DNA of 50,457 nucleotides from Afipia sp. 64-13 (GCA_001897755.1 MKUJ01000016.1:30637-81093), one strand, 5' to 3'. Shown: positions 1 through 8,851, counted from the stretch's first letter. Translations and numbers: made by a program. Notes: a model not told the origin generated them from the sequence alone.

Positions 1-684
<684 letters not shown>

Positions 685-688
<4 letters not shown>

Positions 689-1386
689 GCCGCGCGCTCC
701 AGATGGGCGGCAAGGCCGGCGAACAGGCCGCGGCCGTCGGTGCAGCCCATGATCTCTTCGACATGGTTTTCGGGATGCGGCATCATGCCGAGCACGTTGC
801 CCTTGTCATTGACGATGCCGGCGATCGAGGCGGCGGCGCCGTTGATGTTGTGGGTGTCGCCGACCTCGCCGGCCGGCGAGCAATAGCGATAGAGCACGCG
901 GCCCTCGCCTTCGAGACGGCGGATGGTGTCCTCGTCGGCGGCGTAGTTGCCCTCGCCATGGGCGACCGGCACGCGGATCACCTGCCCGGCATTGTAGCCG
1001 CGGGTGAACGGCGTATCGGAACGCTCGACCCGCAGATGCACGTCGCGGCAGATGAATTTCAGCTTCGCATTGCGCATCAGCACGCCCGGCAGCAGACCTG
1101 ACTCGCACAGGATCTGGAAACCGTTGCAGACGCCGAGCACGAGGCCGCCCTTAGCGGCATGGGCGCGCACCGCATCCATCACCGGCGCGCGCGCGGCGAT
1201 GGCGCCGCAGCGCAGATAGTCGCCATAGGAGAAGCCGCCGGGAATGACGACGAGATCGGTGCCTTTCGGCAGTTCGGTCTCGGCATGCCAGACCATCGCG
1301 GGTTCGGTGCCGGAGACGAGCTTCAAGGTGCGCGCCATGTCGCGCTCACGGTTGATGCCCGGGAAAACGAGGACGGCAGCTTTCAT
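685..1386 (-). CDS. purQ: Phosphoribosylformylglycinamidine synthase glutaminase subunit PurQ
   Basis: A 233-aa class I glutamine amidotransferase that releases ammonia from glutamine for PurL. The N-terminus ([13 protein letters not shown]) is typical of PurQ. The nucleophile elbow is GVCNGFQ with Cys87, and the His-Glu part of the triad lies in MMPHPENH near residue 206. It begins 8 nt after purS and overlaps purL by 4 nt, so it belongs to a purSQL operon. The length matches the short PurQ form that needs PurS, not the fused enterobacterial PurL. Confidence 0.97.
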
Positions 1387-1394
1387 CGTTCGAT

Positions 1395-1637
1395 CTAGCT
1401 CAGGACTTCGACGCGGTAGTTCTCGATCACGGTGTTGGCGAGCAGCCTGTCGGCCGCGGCCTTGAGCGCGGCTTCGGCCTTGGCCTTGTCGGCGCCCTCG
1501 ACCTCGATGTCGAATACCTTGCCCTGCCGCACGCTGGCGATGCCGTCGACGCCGAGCGACTTCAACGCCCCCTCGATGGCCTTGCCCTGCGGATCAAGAA
1601 TGCCGTTCTTCAGCGTGACAGTGACGCGAGCTTTCAT
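1395..1637 (-). CDS. purS: FGAM synthase subunit PurS
   Basis: An 80-aa protein with the PurS fold sequence: [18 protein letters not shown] at the start, then a repeat of VxxVRQGKxFDIEVEG type. PurS bridges PurQ and PurL in the small-type FGAM synthase complex and helps channel ammonia. It is the first gene of the purSQL run. It is separated from purC by about 120 bp, mostly an R2 palindromic repeat, so purC may be in the same transcript. Confidence 0.95.
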   Translation of the reverse strand: MKARVTVTLKNGILDPQGKAIEGALKSLGVDGIASVRQGKVFDIEVEGADKAKAEAALKAAADRLLANTVIENYRVEVLS

Positions 1638-1660
1638 CTGTAAAATCTGCCCTCTTTTCC

Positions 1661-1751
1661 CTCATCCTTCGAGACGCGCGCAAGAGCGCTCCTCAGGATG
1701 AGGACCTCATGGTGAGGAGCATCGCGCAGCGATGCGTCTCGAACCATGAGA
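1661..1751. repeat. R2-family palindromic repeat between purC and purS
   Basis: Two nested inverted repeats: a CCTCATCCTTCGAGACGC arm pairs with the GCTCCTCAGGATGAGG side, followed by a second copy with ATGGTGAGGAGC/CGTCTCGAACCAT. The same sequence family recurs at 3301, 8740 and 11640. It can form a strong RNA hairpin between the purC and purS reading frames. Confidence 0.8.
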
Positions 1752-1757
1752 GATAAT

Positions 1758-2525
1758 TCAGCTCTTCACCAGCACCGGGCCCGAGCCCGCCGGCCGTTCG
1801 TTCTCGATCAGGATGCCGAGACGCTTGGCGACCTCGGTGTAGGCCTCGAGCAGGCCGCCGAGATCGCGGCGGAAGCGGTCCTTATCCATCTTCTCGTTCG
1901 ACTTGATGTCCCACAGACGGCACGAGTCCGGAGAGATTTCGTCGGCAACGACGATGCGCATCATCTCGTTCTCGAACAGGCGGCCGCACTCCATCTTGAA
2001 GTCGACCAGGCGGATGCCGACTCCGAGGAACAGGCCCGACAGGAAGTCGTTGACGCGGATGGCGAGCGCCATGATGTCATCGATTTCCTGCGGCGTGGCC
2101 CAGCCGAACGCGGTGATGTGCTCTTCGGACACCATCGGATCGCCAAGCTGGTCGTTCTTGTAATAGAATTCGATGATCGAGCGCGGAAGCTGGGTGCCTT
2201 CCTCAATGCCGAGGCGCTGCGACAGCGAGCCGGCGGCGACGTTGCGCACGACGACTTCCAGCGGCACGATCTCGACCTCGCGGATCAACTGCTCGCGCAT
2301 GTTGAGGCGCTTGATGAAATGCGTCGGCACGCCGATGTCGTTCAGATGCTGAAAGATGTATTCCGAGATCCGGTTGTTGAGGACACCCTTGCCCTCGATG
2401 ATCTGGTGTTTCTTGGCATTGAACGCGGTGGCGTCGTCCTTGAAATGCTGGATCAGTGTGCCGGGTTCGGGTCCTTCGTACAGAACCTTGCCCTTGCCTT
2501 CATAAATACGACGCCGACGGCTCAT
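1758..2525 (-). CDS. purC: Phosphoribosylaminoimidazole-succinocarboxamide synthase (SAICAR synthetase)
   Basis: PurC joins CAIR and aspartate with ATP to make SAICAR in purine synthesis. The start at 2525 gives 255 aa beginning [13 protein letters not shown], the usual start in this family. An in-frame ATG ten codons upstream (2555) is possible, but homologues I remember lack that extension. ATP-binding and substrate motifs are visible: [10 protein letters not shown] near the N-terminus, [25 protein letters not shown] and [13 protein letters not shown]. It lies upstream of purS on the same strand. Confidence 0.95.
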   Translation of the reverse strand: MSRRRRIYEGKGKVLYEGPEPGTLIQHFKDDATAFNAKKHQIIEGKGVLNNRISEYIFQHLNDIGVPTHFIKRLNMREQLIREVEIVPLEVVVRNVAAGSLSQRLGIEEGTQLPRSIIEFYYKNDQLGDPMVSEEHITAFGWATPQEIDDIMALAIRVNDFLSGLFLGVGIRLVDFKMECGRLFENEMMRIVVADEISPDSCRLWDIKSNEKMDKDRFRRDLGGLLEAYTEVAKRLGILIENERPAGSGPVLVKS

Positions 2526-2817
2526 GGGGATGTACCGTGTGTTGTTGAAATCCATGGAATGGAACGCTCCGGGTTACGCGATCCCGCGACGGAGCTGCCG
2601 CGAAGCCCAAAAAACGCGAAACAAATCGCGAACCTAGACTCGCAGGCAACCTAACCGATTGAGCCAGCCGATACAATGTAACCCCGGGGGTTTTACCACC
2701 TTGTTTGGTGCCCGGCCTGCGACCTTTGGGATATTGCACCGCCGGAACGGGGGCCTATATCGAGAGGCCAGCCACAAGGCTGTCCAGGGTCCCATTTTCA
2801 ACTGACGGAATAGATAT

Positions 2818-3135
2818 ATGTCCTCTTTCGACAAGCGCGAGGAAGGTTTCGAAAAGAAGTTTGCTCTCGACGAGGAACAGAAATTCAAGGCGGAGGCCCG
2901 CCGCAACAAGCTTCTGGGACTATGGGCCGCCGAACGGCTCGGCAAATCGGGCGACGAAGCCGCCGCCTACGCCAAGGAGGTGGTGGCCGCCGATTTCGAG
3001 GAAAGCGGCGATCGCGACGTGTTGAACAAGGTCGCCGGGGATCTCGCCGAAAAGGGCGTCACCCAGCAGCAGGTCCGGGTCAAGATGGACGAGTTGATGG
3101 CCACCGCCATCCAGCAGGTCAAGGCGGGGACGTAA
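2818..3135 (+). CDS. F1-ATPase zeta-subunit inhibitor family protein (DUF1476)
   Basis: A 105-aa, highly charged, mostly helical protein starting MSSFDKREEGFEKKFALDEE. This matches DUF1476, the alphaproteobacterial zeta subunit that inhibits ATP hydrolysis by F1FO-ATP synthase; the first ~20 residues form the inhibitory segment in Paracoccus. Inhibitory strength differs between alphaproteobacteria, so the role here is inferred from family membership. It stands alone, divergent from purC and away from any atp genes, with an intergenic region of about 290 bp. A weak CGGAA-type ribosome site precedes the ATG. Confidence 0.85.
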   Translation: MSSFDKREEGFEKKFALDEEQKFKAEARRNKLLGLWAAERLGKSGDEAAAYAKEVVAADFEESGDRDVLNKVAGDLAEKGVTQQQVRVKMDELMATAIQQVKAGT

Positions 3136-3200
3136 TGCCGGCCCCCATTTTGAGACCTCACTCAAAATGGGATCCGTGCAATCAGCGCATTCATTGGAAC

Positions 3201-3342
3201 CTGTCATGCCCGGCCTTGTGCCGGGCATCCACGTTTTCTTCCTCTGCCAGGTGAGACGTGGATGGCCGGGTCAAGCTCGGCCATGACGACAGAGGGCCGT
3301 ATGGTTCGAGACGCGGCCTGCGGCCGCTCCTCACCATGAGGA
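3201..3342. repeat. R1 repeat followed by R2 repeat after the zeta-subunit gene
   Basis: 3201-3293 is an R1 unit: CTGTCATGCCCGG...CCGGGCATCCACGT at one side and ACGTGGATGGCCGG...CGGCCATGACGACAG at the other, forming a long imperfect hairpin. 3301-3342 is a short R2 unit with ATGGTTCGAGACGC and CTCCTCACCAT arms. Both lie between the convergent zeta and cynS genes and may act as a bidirectional transcription end, although neither has a clear T-tract. Confidence 0.75.
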
Positions 3343-3348
3343 ACGACC

Positions 3349-3837
3349 TCACTCCTCCTTCAACCCGTATTCCATGTTGTTGCCGGTCGCGCCGTAATAT
3401 TTGTACGGCAGGAACTTGCCCGACATGGTGATCTTGACGCGGTCGCCCTTCGGGTTGGCCAGACGCTCCAACGCCATGTCGAAATCGATCGCCGACATGA
3501 TGCCGTCGCCGAACTCCTCCTCAATCAGCGCCTTCCACGCCGGACCGTTGACCATCACGAGTTCGTATAGGCGATAGATCAGCGGATCGGTCGGCGGCAT
3601 GGTCACGCCCTCACCGCGCATCGGCACCTCGTTGATCATCGCCTGCTCCACCTTCGACAGGCCGAACAGCCTGGCCGCGTTCTCCGCCTGCGGTTTGGTC
3701 AGTTTCATCTGGCCGAGGATCGCGCTGACGATCAGCACTTCGGAATGACCGCCGATCTCGGCGCAGATGTGTTTCCAGCTCCAGCCGTTCTCGCGCTTGA
3801 TATCAAGCAGCTTTTCGGTGAGGTCGGATCGTTTCAT
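3349..3837 (-). CDS. cynS: Cyanate hydratase (cyanase)
   Basis: Cyanase converts cyanate and bicarbonate to CO2 and carbamate, which decays to ammonia; it works as a decamer in the cytoplasm. From the ATG at 3837 the protein is 162 aa, close to the usual 156. The catalytic triad seen in E. coli (Arg96, Glu99, Ser122) corresponds to Arg89, Glu92 and Ser115, with identical spacing. The start is chosen because AGGAG lies 5 nt upstream and MKRSDLTEKLL is the family start; an upstream GTG at 3873 would translate the leader duplication. No cynT, cynR or transporter gene is adjacent, so the source of cyanate is not evident. Confidence 0.96.
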   Translation of the reverse strand: MKRSDLTEKLLDIKRENGWSWKHICAEIGGHSEVLIVSAILGQMKLTKPQAENAARLFGLSKVEQAMINEVPMRGEGVTMPPTDPLIYRLYELVMVNGPAWKALIEEEFGDGIMSAIDFDMALERLANPKGDRVKITMSGKFLPYKYYGATGNNMEYGLKEE

Positions 3838-3840
3838 GGT

Positions 3841-3908
3841 GGCTCCTGTGATGTTGACGTCTATCAGGAGCACATCGCGGCTCCTGTGACGTTGACATCA
3901 GTCAGGAG
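3841..3908. repeat. Imperfect 30-bp direct duplication in the cynS leader
   Basis: Two 30-bp copies, 3841-3870 and 3879-3908, differ at 4 positions and are 38 bp apart. Each copy has CTCCTG and CAGGAG at its ends, so each is also an inverted repeat. On the coding strand each copy carries the Shine-Dalgarno AGGAG with an ATG 5 nt later. The inner copy serves cynS. The outer copy serves a three-codon frame (ATG TGC TCC TGA, 3875-3864). Confidence 0.85.
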
Positions 3909-4027
3909 TAACAGCCGTGCCAGCCGGTTCGAGCGGCAACGAGCGCGACCTTGAAGCGAGAAATACCGCACGGCGCCAGCCGTTTGCGCAGCCGGCGTCG
4001 TGAAATGGGATATCAGGCAAAAACAAA

Positions 4028-4054
4028 CGCCGCGCGAAAGGTGTCACGCGGCGT
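4028..4054 (-). terminator. Rho-independent terminator of the GlcG/HbpS-like gene
   Basis: Arms ACGCCGCG (4028-4035) and CGCGGCGT (4047-4054) pair perfectly over 8 bp. Read on the minus strand, the stem is followed by TTGTTTTTG, so it should end transcription from the gene at 4095-4583. Confidence 0.75.
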
Positions 4055-4094
4055 CTCGTTCGCCGATCCGGCAAGTCCTTTCAGCGCATAAGGC

Positions 4095-4583
4095 CTATTT
4101 CAGCGCGTCGGCCACTTTGGCGATGCCCGCATTGACGCAGGCTTCGTCCTTGTCGCCTCCGGGCGCGCCCGAAGCGCCGGCCGCTCCGATCACTTCATTG
4201 CCGGCCTTGATCGGCACGCCGCCCGCCGCATAGACGGTGTTCGGGATCTGGCGCAGATAGGCCATCTTCGGATCCTCGGTCTGTTTCGCGAACTCGCCCG
4301 AGGTCATGCCGCGCGTGCGCGCGGTGTAGGCCTTGAGGCGGCTGTATTCCATGGTGTGCGGATTGGTGCCGTCACCGCGGATCTGCCCGGCGACATTGCC
4401 GGCCTTGTCGATGATGGTGACCGAGACCTTGTAGCCGTTGGCTTTGCACTGATCGATCGTGCCCTGCATGATCGCCATCGCCATGGCCATCGAGACGTTC
4501 TTCTCGACCTGCGGCGCCTGCGCGGACACCGGACCGGCCGCAAGCACCGACGCCATCAGCACACCAAACCCAAATGAACGCAT
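4095..4583 (-). CDS. Secreted GlcG/HbpS-type heme-binding family protein
   Basis: A 162-aa protein with a signal peptide (residues 1 to about 22, cleavage near VSAQA) and one GlcG/HbpS domain (old DUF336): VSVTIIDKAGNV, a YSRLKAYTA helix, and the C-terminal GGVPIKAGNEVIGAAGASGAPGG loop. Members bind heme or cobalamin-like ligands or have unknown roles, so the ligand here cannot be named. It is a single-gene transcript with its own terminator and is divergent from the TauE-type gene. Confidence 0.85.
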   Translation of the reverse strand: MRSFGFGVLMASVLAAGPVSAQAPQVEKNVSMAMAMAIMQGTIDQCKANGYKVSVTIIDKAGNVAGQIRGDGTNPHTMEYSRLKAYTARTRGMTSGEFAKQTEDPKMAYLRQIPNTVYAAGGVPIKAGNEVIGAAGASGAPGGDKDEACVNAGIAKVADALK

Positions 4584-4836
4584 GGAAAGCCTCCCCTTAT
4601 TTCTGATTTCGTTTTTGGTTCAGTTTTCAAGCAACACTTCGCCGCGGCGCTTTATTCCGCCACCCGGGATAATTCGCGAGAACCGCCCCTGGCGCAGGGA
4701 TGACACACGCAGTCATGCCAAAGCGCAAGGGCTCCGCTTGCGGGGCCAGCGGGGCTATGTTGCAGTGGGAATCAATCAACCCTCCCGCAGCGCCGGTCGG
4801 ACCTGCCGCGGCGATCAGCAGGCGACCCGCCCCCGT

Positions 4837-5589
4837 ATGTCCGCGACCATCTTCATCATCGTTCTCGGAGCCGCCATTGCCGGGTTCGTGCAGGGACTGT
4901 CCGGCTTCACCTTCGGCCTCGTCGCCACCTCGATCTGGATCTGGGTGGTCGAGCCGCAACTGATCGCGCCGATGGTGGTATTCGGCGCGATGACGGGGCA
5001 GTTACTCGCCGTCTTCACGGTGCGGCGCGGCTTCAACTGGAAGCTGTTCTGGCCCTATCTCGCCGGCGGCTTTGCCGGAATTCCCATTGGCGTCGCCATC
5101 CTGCCCCATCTCGACATGCATCTGTTCAAGACCATGCTGGGCGCGCTGCTCGCGATCTGGTGCCCGGTCATGCTGTTGTCCTCGCGCCTGCCGCCGGTCC
5201 GGGTCGGCGGCGCCCTGCTCAACGGGGTGATCGGCGTGACCGGTGGCATCATGAGCGGGTTCGGCGGCTTTTCCGGCGTGATCCCGACGCTGTGGTGCAC
5301 GCTGCGGCGCTACGACAAGGACGTCCAGCGCTCGATCATCCAGAACTTCAATCTGGCGATCCTGACCACCACCATGGCGGGCTACATCGCCTCCGGCATC
5401 GTCACGGTGAAGCTGCTGCCGACCTTCGGCCTCATCCTGCCGGCGATGCTGATCCCGACGCTGCTCGGCACCCGCGTCTATATCGGCATCAGCGAGACCG
5501 CGTTCCGACAGATCGTGCTCAGCCTGCTGACGCTCTCGGGCGTCGCCATGCTGGTGTCATCGGTGCCGCATCTGTTCGGCCGCATCTGA
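4837..5589 (+). CDS. Sulfite exporter TauE/SafE family membrane protein
   Basis: From the ATG at 4837 (MSATIFIIVLGAAIAGF) this is a 250-aa protein with about eight hydrophobic segments and the TauE family motif GFVQGLSGFTFGLV in the first repeat, echoed by GIMSGFGGFSGV in the second. The family exports sulfite, sulfoacetate or other small organic anions; the substrate here is not indicated. Longer upstream starts would add a non-hydrophobic segment unlike the family. It converges on the methyltransferase-nuclease gene, with 17 bp between the stops. Confidence 0.9.
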   Translation: MSATIFIIVLGAAIAGFVQGLSGFTFGLVATSIWIWVVEPQLIAPMVVFGAMTGQLLAVFTVRRGFNWKLFWPYLAGGFAGIPIGVAILPHLDMHLFKTMLGALLAIWCPVMLLSSRLPPVRVGGALLNGVIGVTGGIMSGFGGFSGVIPTLWCTLRRYDKDVQRSIIQNFNLAILTTTMAGYIASGIVTVKLLPTFGLILPAMLIPTLLGTRVYIGISETAFRQIVLSLLTLSGVAMLVSSVPHLFGRI

Positions 5590-5606
5590 AGCGCGCGGAC
5601 CGCCGG

Positions 5607-6791
5607 CTACGGCGCGGCGATCGCATCCAGCGCCGCGCCGAGATCGCGCTCGACCGCGGCGGCGGACAACTCCACCACCCGGTAGCCGCGCTCGCGCAGC
5701 CATTCGCCGCGACGGGCGCGGTCGCGCGCCACCACTTCGGTCTCGCCGTCATGGACCACCTCCACCGCGACGCGGCGGATGAAGGAGACGAAATCGGGGA
5801 TGTGCCGTCCCACCGGGGTCTGGCGCTTGAACTGGGCGGCGAAACGCCGGTCGGTGGTCAGCGCCTTCCACAGGATGCGCTCGGCGTCGGTCGGATTGCG
5901 CCGCAGCAGCCGGGCGAGGCCACGCACGCTGCCGCCGCTGTCCTGTCCGCCGTGGCCGTCGCCATGCTCGGCGAGCAGCGTGCGCAGCCGCTCGGCGCCG
6001 TCGCTGTCGAGCACCCCGCCCTTGGCCGGGCCCTTGCGGCCCTCGGCGATCGCCATCACCACGCCGTGCAGCGTGTGCATGTCCTGCTTGGTCGGCTCCA
6101 TCCGGGTGAAGATGTTGCGCAGATTGACCAGCATGGTGTCGCGCTTCTCCACCGGACGCAAAAACTCCACCTTGTCGAGCTCGGCGACCAGATTGTCGAA
6201 GAACGCCTGCATCTGGTGGCTGGAGGCGCGCTCGGAGCGTTCGGGCATGGCAAACGGCAGCGCGCCGCCGGTGGCCTGCTTGAACCACTCATAGCCGGTC
6301 AGCAGCACCGCCTGCGCCAGATTGAGCGAGGCGAAGGCCGGATTGACCGGAAAAGTGATGATCCGGCCGGCGAGCGACACTTCCTCGTTGGTGAGGCCCC
6401 AGCGCTCGCGGCCGAACAGGATCGCGGCGGTGCCGCCCTGCCCGATCTCTCGGATGATCTCGCCGGCCGCCGCCTCCGGCCCGACCACGGGCTTGGCCTG
6501 GTCATGGGCGCGCGCGGTGGTGGCGAACAGCAGCGAGCAGTCGGCCACCGCCGCCTCGACGCTGTCGAACAGTTCCACCGCATCGAGAATGTGATCGGCC
6601 CCGGCCGCCGCGCGCTGCGCCGCCATGTTCGGCCAACCGTCGCGCGGCTTCACCAGCCGCAGCCGCCGCAGGCCGAAATTGCCCATGGCGCGGGCGGCCA
6701 TGCCGATGTTCTCGCCGAGCTGCGGCTCCACCAGGACCACGACGGGTCCATCGGGCTGGGTGGGCGTTTTGGTCTTGTCGGTGCCCGACAT
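5607..6791 (-). CDS. TrmJ-like SPOUT RNA methyltransferase fused to a DUF559 nuclease-like domain
   Basis: From the ATG at 6791 the protein has 394 aa. The N-terminal ~240 residues form a SpoU/TrmJ methyltransferase: motif 1 NIGMAARAMGNFG, motif 2 LFGRERWGLTNEE, motif 3 SLNLAQAV. TrmJ 2'-O-methylates position 32 of tRNAs. The C-terminal ~100 residues match DUF559, a PD-(D/E)XK fold related to Vsr-type endonucleases, with LLRRNPTDAERILW, PDFV and AVEV, but the usual EVDG is replaced by EVVHDG, so catalysis is uncertain. A start at 6836 (AAGG upstream) would add 15 residues encoded by the 21-bp array. The gene stands alone. Confidence 0.88.
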   Translation of the reverse strand: MSGTDKTKTPTQPDGPVVVLVEPQLGENIGMAARAMGNFGLRRLRLVKPRDGWPNMAAQRAAAGADHILDAVELFDSVEAAVADCSLLFATTARAHDQAKPVVGPEAAAGEIIREIGQGGTAAILFGRERWGLTNEEVSLAGRIITFPVNPAFASLNLAQAVLLTGYEWFKQATGGALPFAMPERSERASSHQMQAFFDNLVAELDKVEFLRPVEKRDTMLVNLRNIFTRMEPTKQDMHTLHGVVMAIAEGRKGPAKGGVLDSDGAERLRTLLAEHGDGHGGQDSGGSVRGLARLLRRNPTDAERILWKALTTDRRFAAQFKRQTPVGRHIPDFVSFIRRVAVEVVHDGETEVVARDRARRGEWLRERGYRVVELSAAAVERDLGAALDAIAAP

Positions 6792-6796
6792 CGGCT

Positions 6797-7005
6797 CACT
6801 TTCTGAATCAACGGCTGAAGGGTGTGAATCACCCATCGAAGACCTTGATTCAAGAGGCGAGGTTTTGTGCCGGCCGCCGAGGCGGTTGATTCAAAAGCCC
6901 AGCCTTCCGATTCAGCGCCTGAAGACACTGAATCAAGCCGCGAGCGCGTTGATTCAACCGCTTAAGAGTTTGAATCAAGTCGTGAAGAATTTGATTCAAG
7001 CCGCG
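6797..7005. repeat. 21-bp-phased array of nine TTGAWTCAA/GANTC sites
   Basis: GAATC or GATTC occurs at 6805, 6826, 6847, 6888, 6909, 6930, 6951, 6972 and 6993 (first base of each). The spacings are 21, 21, 41, 21, 21, 21, 21 and 21 bp; the gap holds one degenerate 20-bp unit (6860-6879). Five sites have the full TTGATTCAA or TTGAATCAA core (6845, 6886, 6949, 6970, 6991). The flanks are weakly conserved, roughly GCCGCGAG before and AAGCCGCG after. All nine are GANTC, the CcrM methylation site. The array occupies the gap between the methyltransferase-nuclease gene and icd, next to the AT-rich stretch 7017-7085 that probably holds promoters. Confidence 0.95.
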
Positions 7006-7246
7006 GGACAGCGTTCTGAAAAAATCTCCCACGAAAATTAAATTCAACAATAAAACAAACAAGTTACGACATCGTATTGAATCGAAGGATTCCGCGTCTG
7101 GCATCGCGCCCGACGCAGCTGCCGCCAAGGCCGGTCTTGCATCGCTCTACTGCTTTGGGCTGCCTTCCGCGCTTCATGGCGCGGTGCTATAGCCGCCGGC
7201 GAATATCGTTCCCGCCGCAATTCCCCTCTCAAAAGGCACGATCCGC
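7006..7246 (+). other. icd leader / promoter region
   Basis: This stretch holds no gene that I can support. 7017-7085 is strikingly AT-rich for this genome (runs of AAAA, AATTAAATT, AATAAAACAAAC) and is the likely promoter zone for icd and perhaps the divergent methyltransferase gene. Two more GANTC sites occur at 7079 and 7088, out of phase with the array. No strong Shine-Dalgarno was seen directly before the icd ATG (sequence CAAAAGGCACGATCCGC). Confidence 0.4.
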
Positions 7247-8464
7247 ATGGCAAAAATCAAGGTAGCGAACCCCGTTGTCGAACTCGATGGCGACGAGATG
7301 ACCCGGATCATCTGGCAGTACATCAAGGACAAGCTGATCCATCCATTCCTTGACGTGAACCTCGAATATTACGACCTCGGGATGGAGCACCGCGACGCGA
7401 CCAACGATCAGGTGACCATCGACGCCGCCAACGCCATCAAGAAGCACGGCGTCGGCGTCAAATGCGCGACCATCACCCCGGACGAGGCGCGGGTGAAGGA
7501 ATTCGGCCTCAAGGAGATGTGGAAGTCGCCGAACGGCACCATCCGCAACATCCTCGGCGGCGTGATCTTCCGCGAGCCGATCATCTGCAAGAACGTGCCG
7601 CGCCTGGTCCCCGGCTGGACCAAGCCGATCATCATCGGCCGCCATGCCTATGGCGACCAGTATCGCGCGACCGATTTCAAGTTCCCGACCGCCGGCACGC
7701 TGACCATGAAGTTCGTCGGCGAGGACGGCAAGGTGATCGAGAAGGAAGTGTTCCGCGCACCGGGCTCCGGCGTCGCGATGGGCATGTACAACCTCGACGA
7801 CTCGATCAAGGACTTCGCCCGCGCCTCGTTCAACTACGGCCTGTCGCGCGGCTACCCGGTCTACCTGTCGACCAAGAACACCATCCTCAAGGTCTATGAC
7901 GGCCGCTTCAAGGACATCTTCCAGGAGATCTACGATTCCGAATTCAAGAAGGAATTCGAGGCCAAGAAGCTGACCTACGAACACCGCCTGATCGACGACA
8001 TGGTGGCCTCGGCGCTGAAATGGTCCGGCGGCTATGTCTGGGCCTGCAAGAACTACGACGGCGACGTGCAATCCGACACCGTGGCGCAGGGCTACGGCTC
8101 GCTTGGCCTGATGACCTCGGTGCTGCTGACGCCGGACGGCAAGACGGTGGAGGCCGAAGCCGCCCACGGCACCGTGACCCGCCACTACCGCGAGCACCAG
8201 AAGGGCAACGAGACCTCGACCAACTCGATCGCCTCGATCTTCGCCTGGACGCAGGGCCTCGCCCACCGCGCCAAGCTCGACAACAACGAGGAACTGGCGA
8301 AGTTCGCCAAGACGCTGGAGCGGGTCTGCGTCGAGACGGTGGAAGCCGGCTACATGACCAAGGACCTCGCGCTGCTGGTCGGCGCCGAACAGCGCTGGCT
8401 CTCGACCACCGGCTTCCTCGACAAGGTGGCGGAGAACCTGACCAAGGCGATGGCGACGACGTAA
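7247..8464 (+). CDS. icd: Isocitrate dehydrogenase, NADP-dependent
   Basis: A 405-aa homodimeric, eukaryote-like NADP isocitrate dehydrogenase that oxidises isocitrate to 2-oxoglutarate in the TCA cycle. Visible signatures: [16 protein letters not shown] at the start, [19 protein letters not shown] (substrate binding), the IDDMVA helix and [19 protein letters not shown] near the coenzyme site. The length and sequence differ from the E. coli Icd type and match the alphaproteobacterial form. It is a single-gene unit with a strong terminator. Confidence 0.97.
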   Translation: MAKIKVANPVVELDGDEMTRIIWQYIKDKLIHPFLDVNLEYYDLGMEHRDATNDQVTIDAANAIKKHGVGVKCATITPDEARVKEFGLKEMWKSPNGTIRNILGGVIFREPIICKNVPRLVPGWTKPIIIGRHAYGDQYRATDFKFPTAGTLTMKFVGEDGKVIEKEVFRAPGSGVAMGMYNLDDSIKDFARASFNYGLSRGYPVYLSTKNTILKVYDGRFKDIFQEIYDSEFKKEFEAKKLTYEHRLIDDMVASALKWSGGYVWACKNYDGDVQSDTVAQGYGSLGLMTSVLLTPDGKTVEAEAAHGTVTRHYREHQKGNETSTNSIASIFAWTQGLAHRAKLDNNEELAKFAKTLERVCVETVEAGYMTKDLALLVGAEQRWLSTTGFLDKVAENLTKAMATT

Positions 8465-8487
8465 GCCTCGCAAAACCCCTTAAAACA

Positions 8488-8516
8488 AAGGCGCGGATGA
8501 CCTCCGCGCCTTTTTT
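8488..8516 (+). terminator. Rho-independent terminator of icd
   Basis: Perfect 10-bp stem AAGGCGCGGA/TCCGCGCCTT with a 5-nt loop, running into a T-tract. It lies 24 nt after the icd stop. Confidence 0.92.
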
Positions 8517-8555
8517 GTTGCCCAGAGGCTGTCTGGTTCTGATGGAATCATCCGG

Positions 8556-8848
8556 CCGTCATGCCCGGGCTTGTCCCGGGCATCCACATCTTCCCTTGGA
8601 GATCATCAAGACGTGGATGGCCGGAATAAATCCGGCCATGACGACTTTTAGCATTACTGAGATTCTTGATCCGTACAGCCCTCAACCATCGTCATTGCGA
8701 GGCGCGATAGCGACGAAGCAATCCAGTTCTGAACTCAACCCTCATCCTGAGGAGCGGCGATTTCGCCGCATCTCGAAGGATGAGGCCCTCACGGTTAAGG
8801 CCTCATGGTTCGAGACGTCGCTTCGCTCCTCCTCACCATGAGGGGCTG
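8556..8848. repeat. Cluster of R1, R3 and R2 palindromic repeats
   Basis: The ~390-bp gap between icd and the antiporter gene contains no gene. 8556-8645 is a complete R1 unit, 8689-8727 is a half R3 unit (CGTCATTGCGAGGCG...GAAGCAATCCAG), and 8740-8848 is a double R2 unit with CCTCATCCTGAGGAGC and CATGGTTCGAGACG arms. These repeats are noncoding, share sequence with the other gaps, and end the convergent icd and antiporter transcripts. Confidence 0.8.
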
Positions 8849-8851
8849 GCA

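Noticed and set aside
5160-6806. 548-codon plus-strand frame across the TauE and methyltransferase-nuclease genes
   Set aside because: Overlaps two well-supported genes; composition is that of a shadow.
6797-7005. CRISPR array
   Set aside because: The step is 21 bp with a 9-bp core and no full-length repeats plus distinct spacers; no cas gene in the window.
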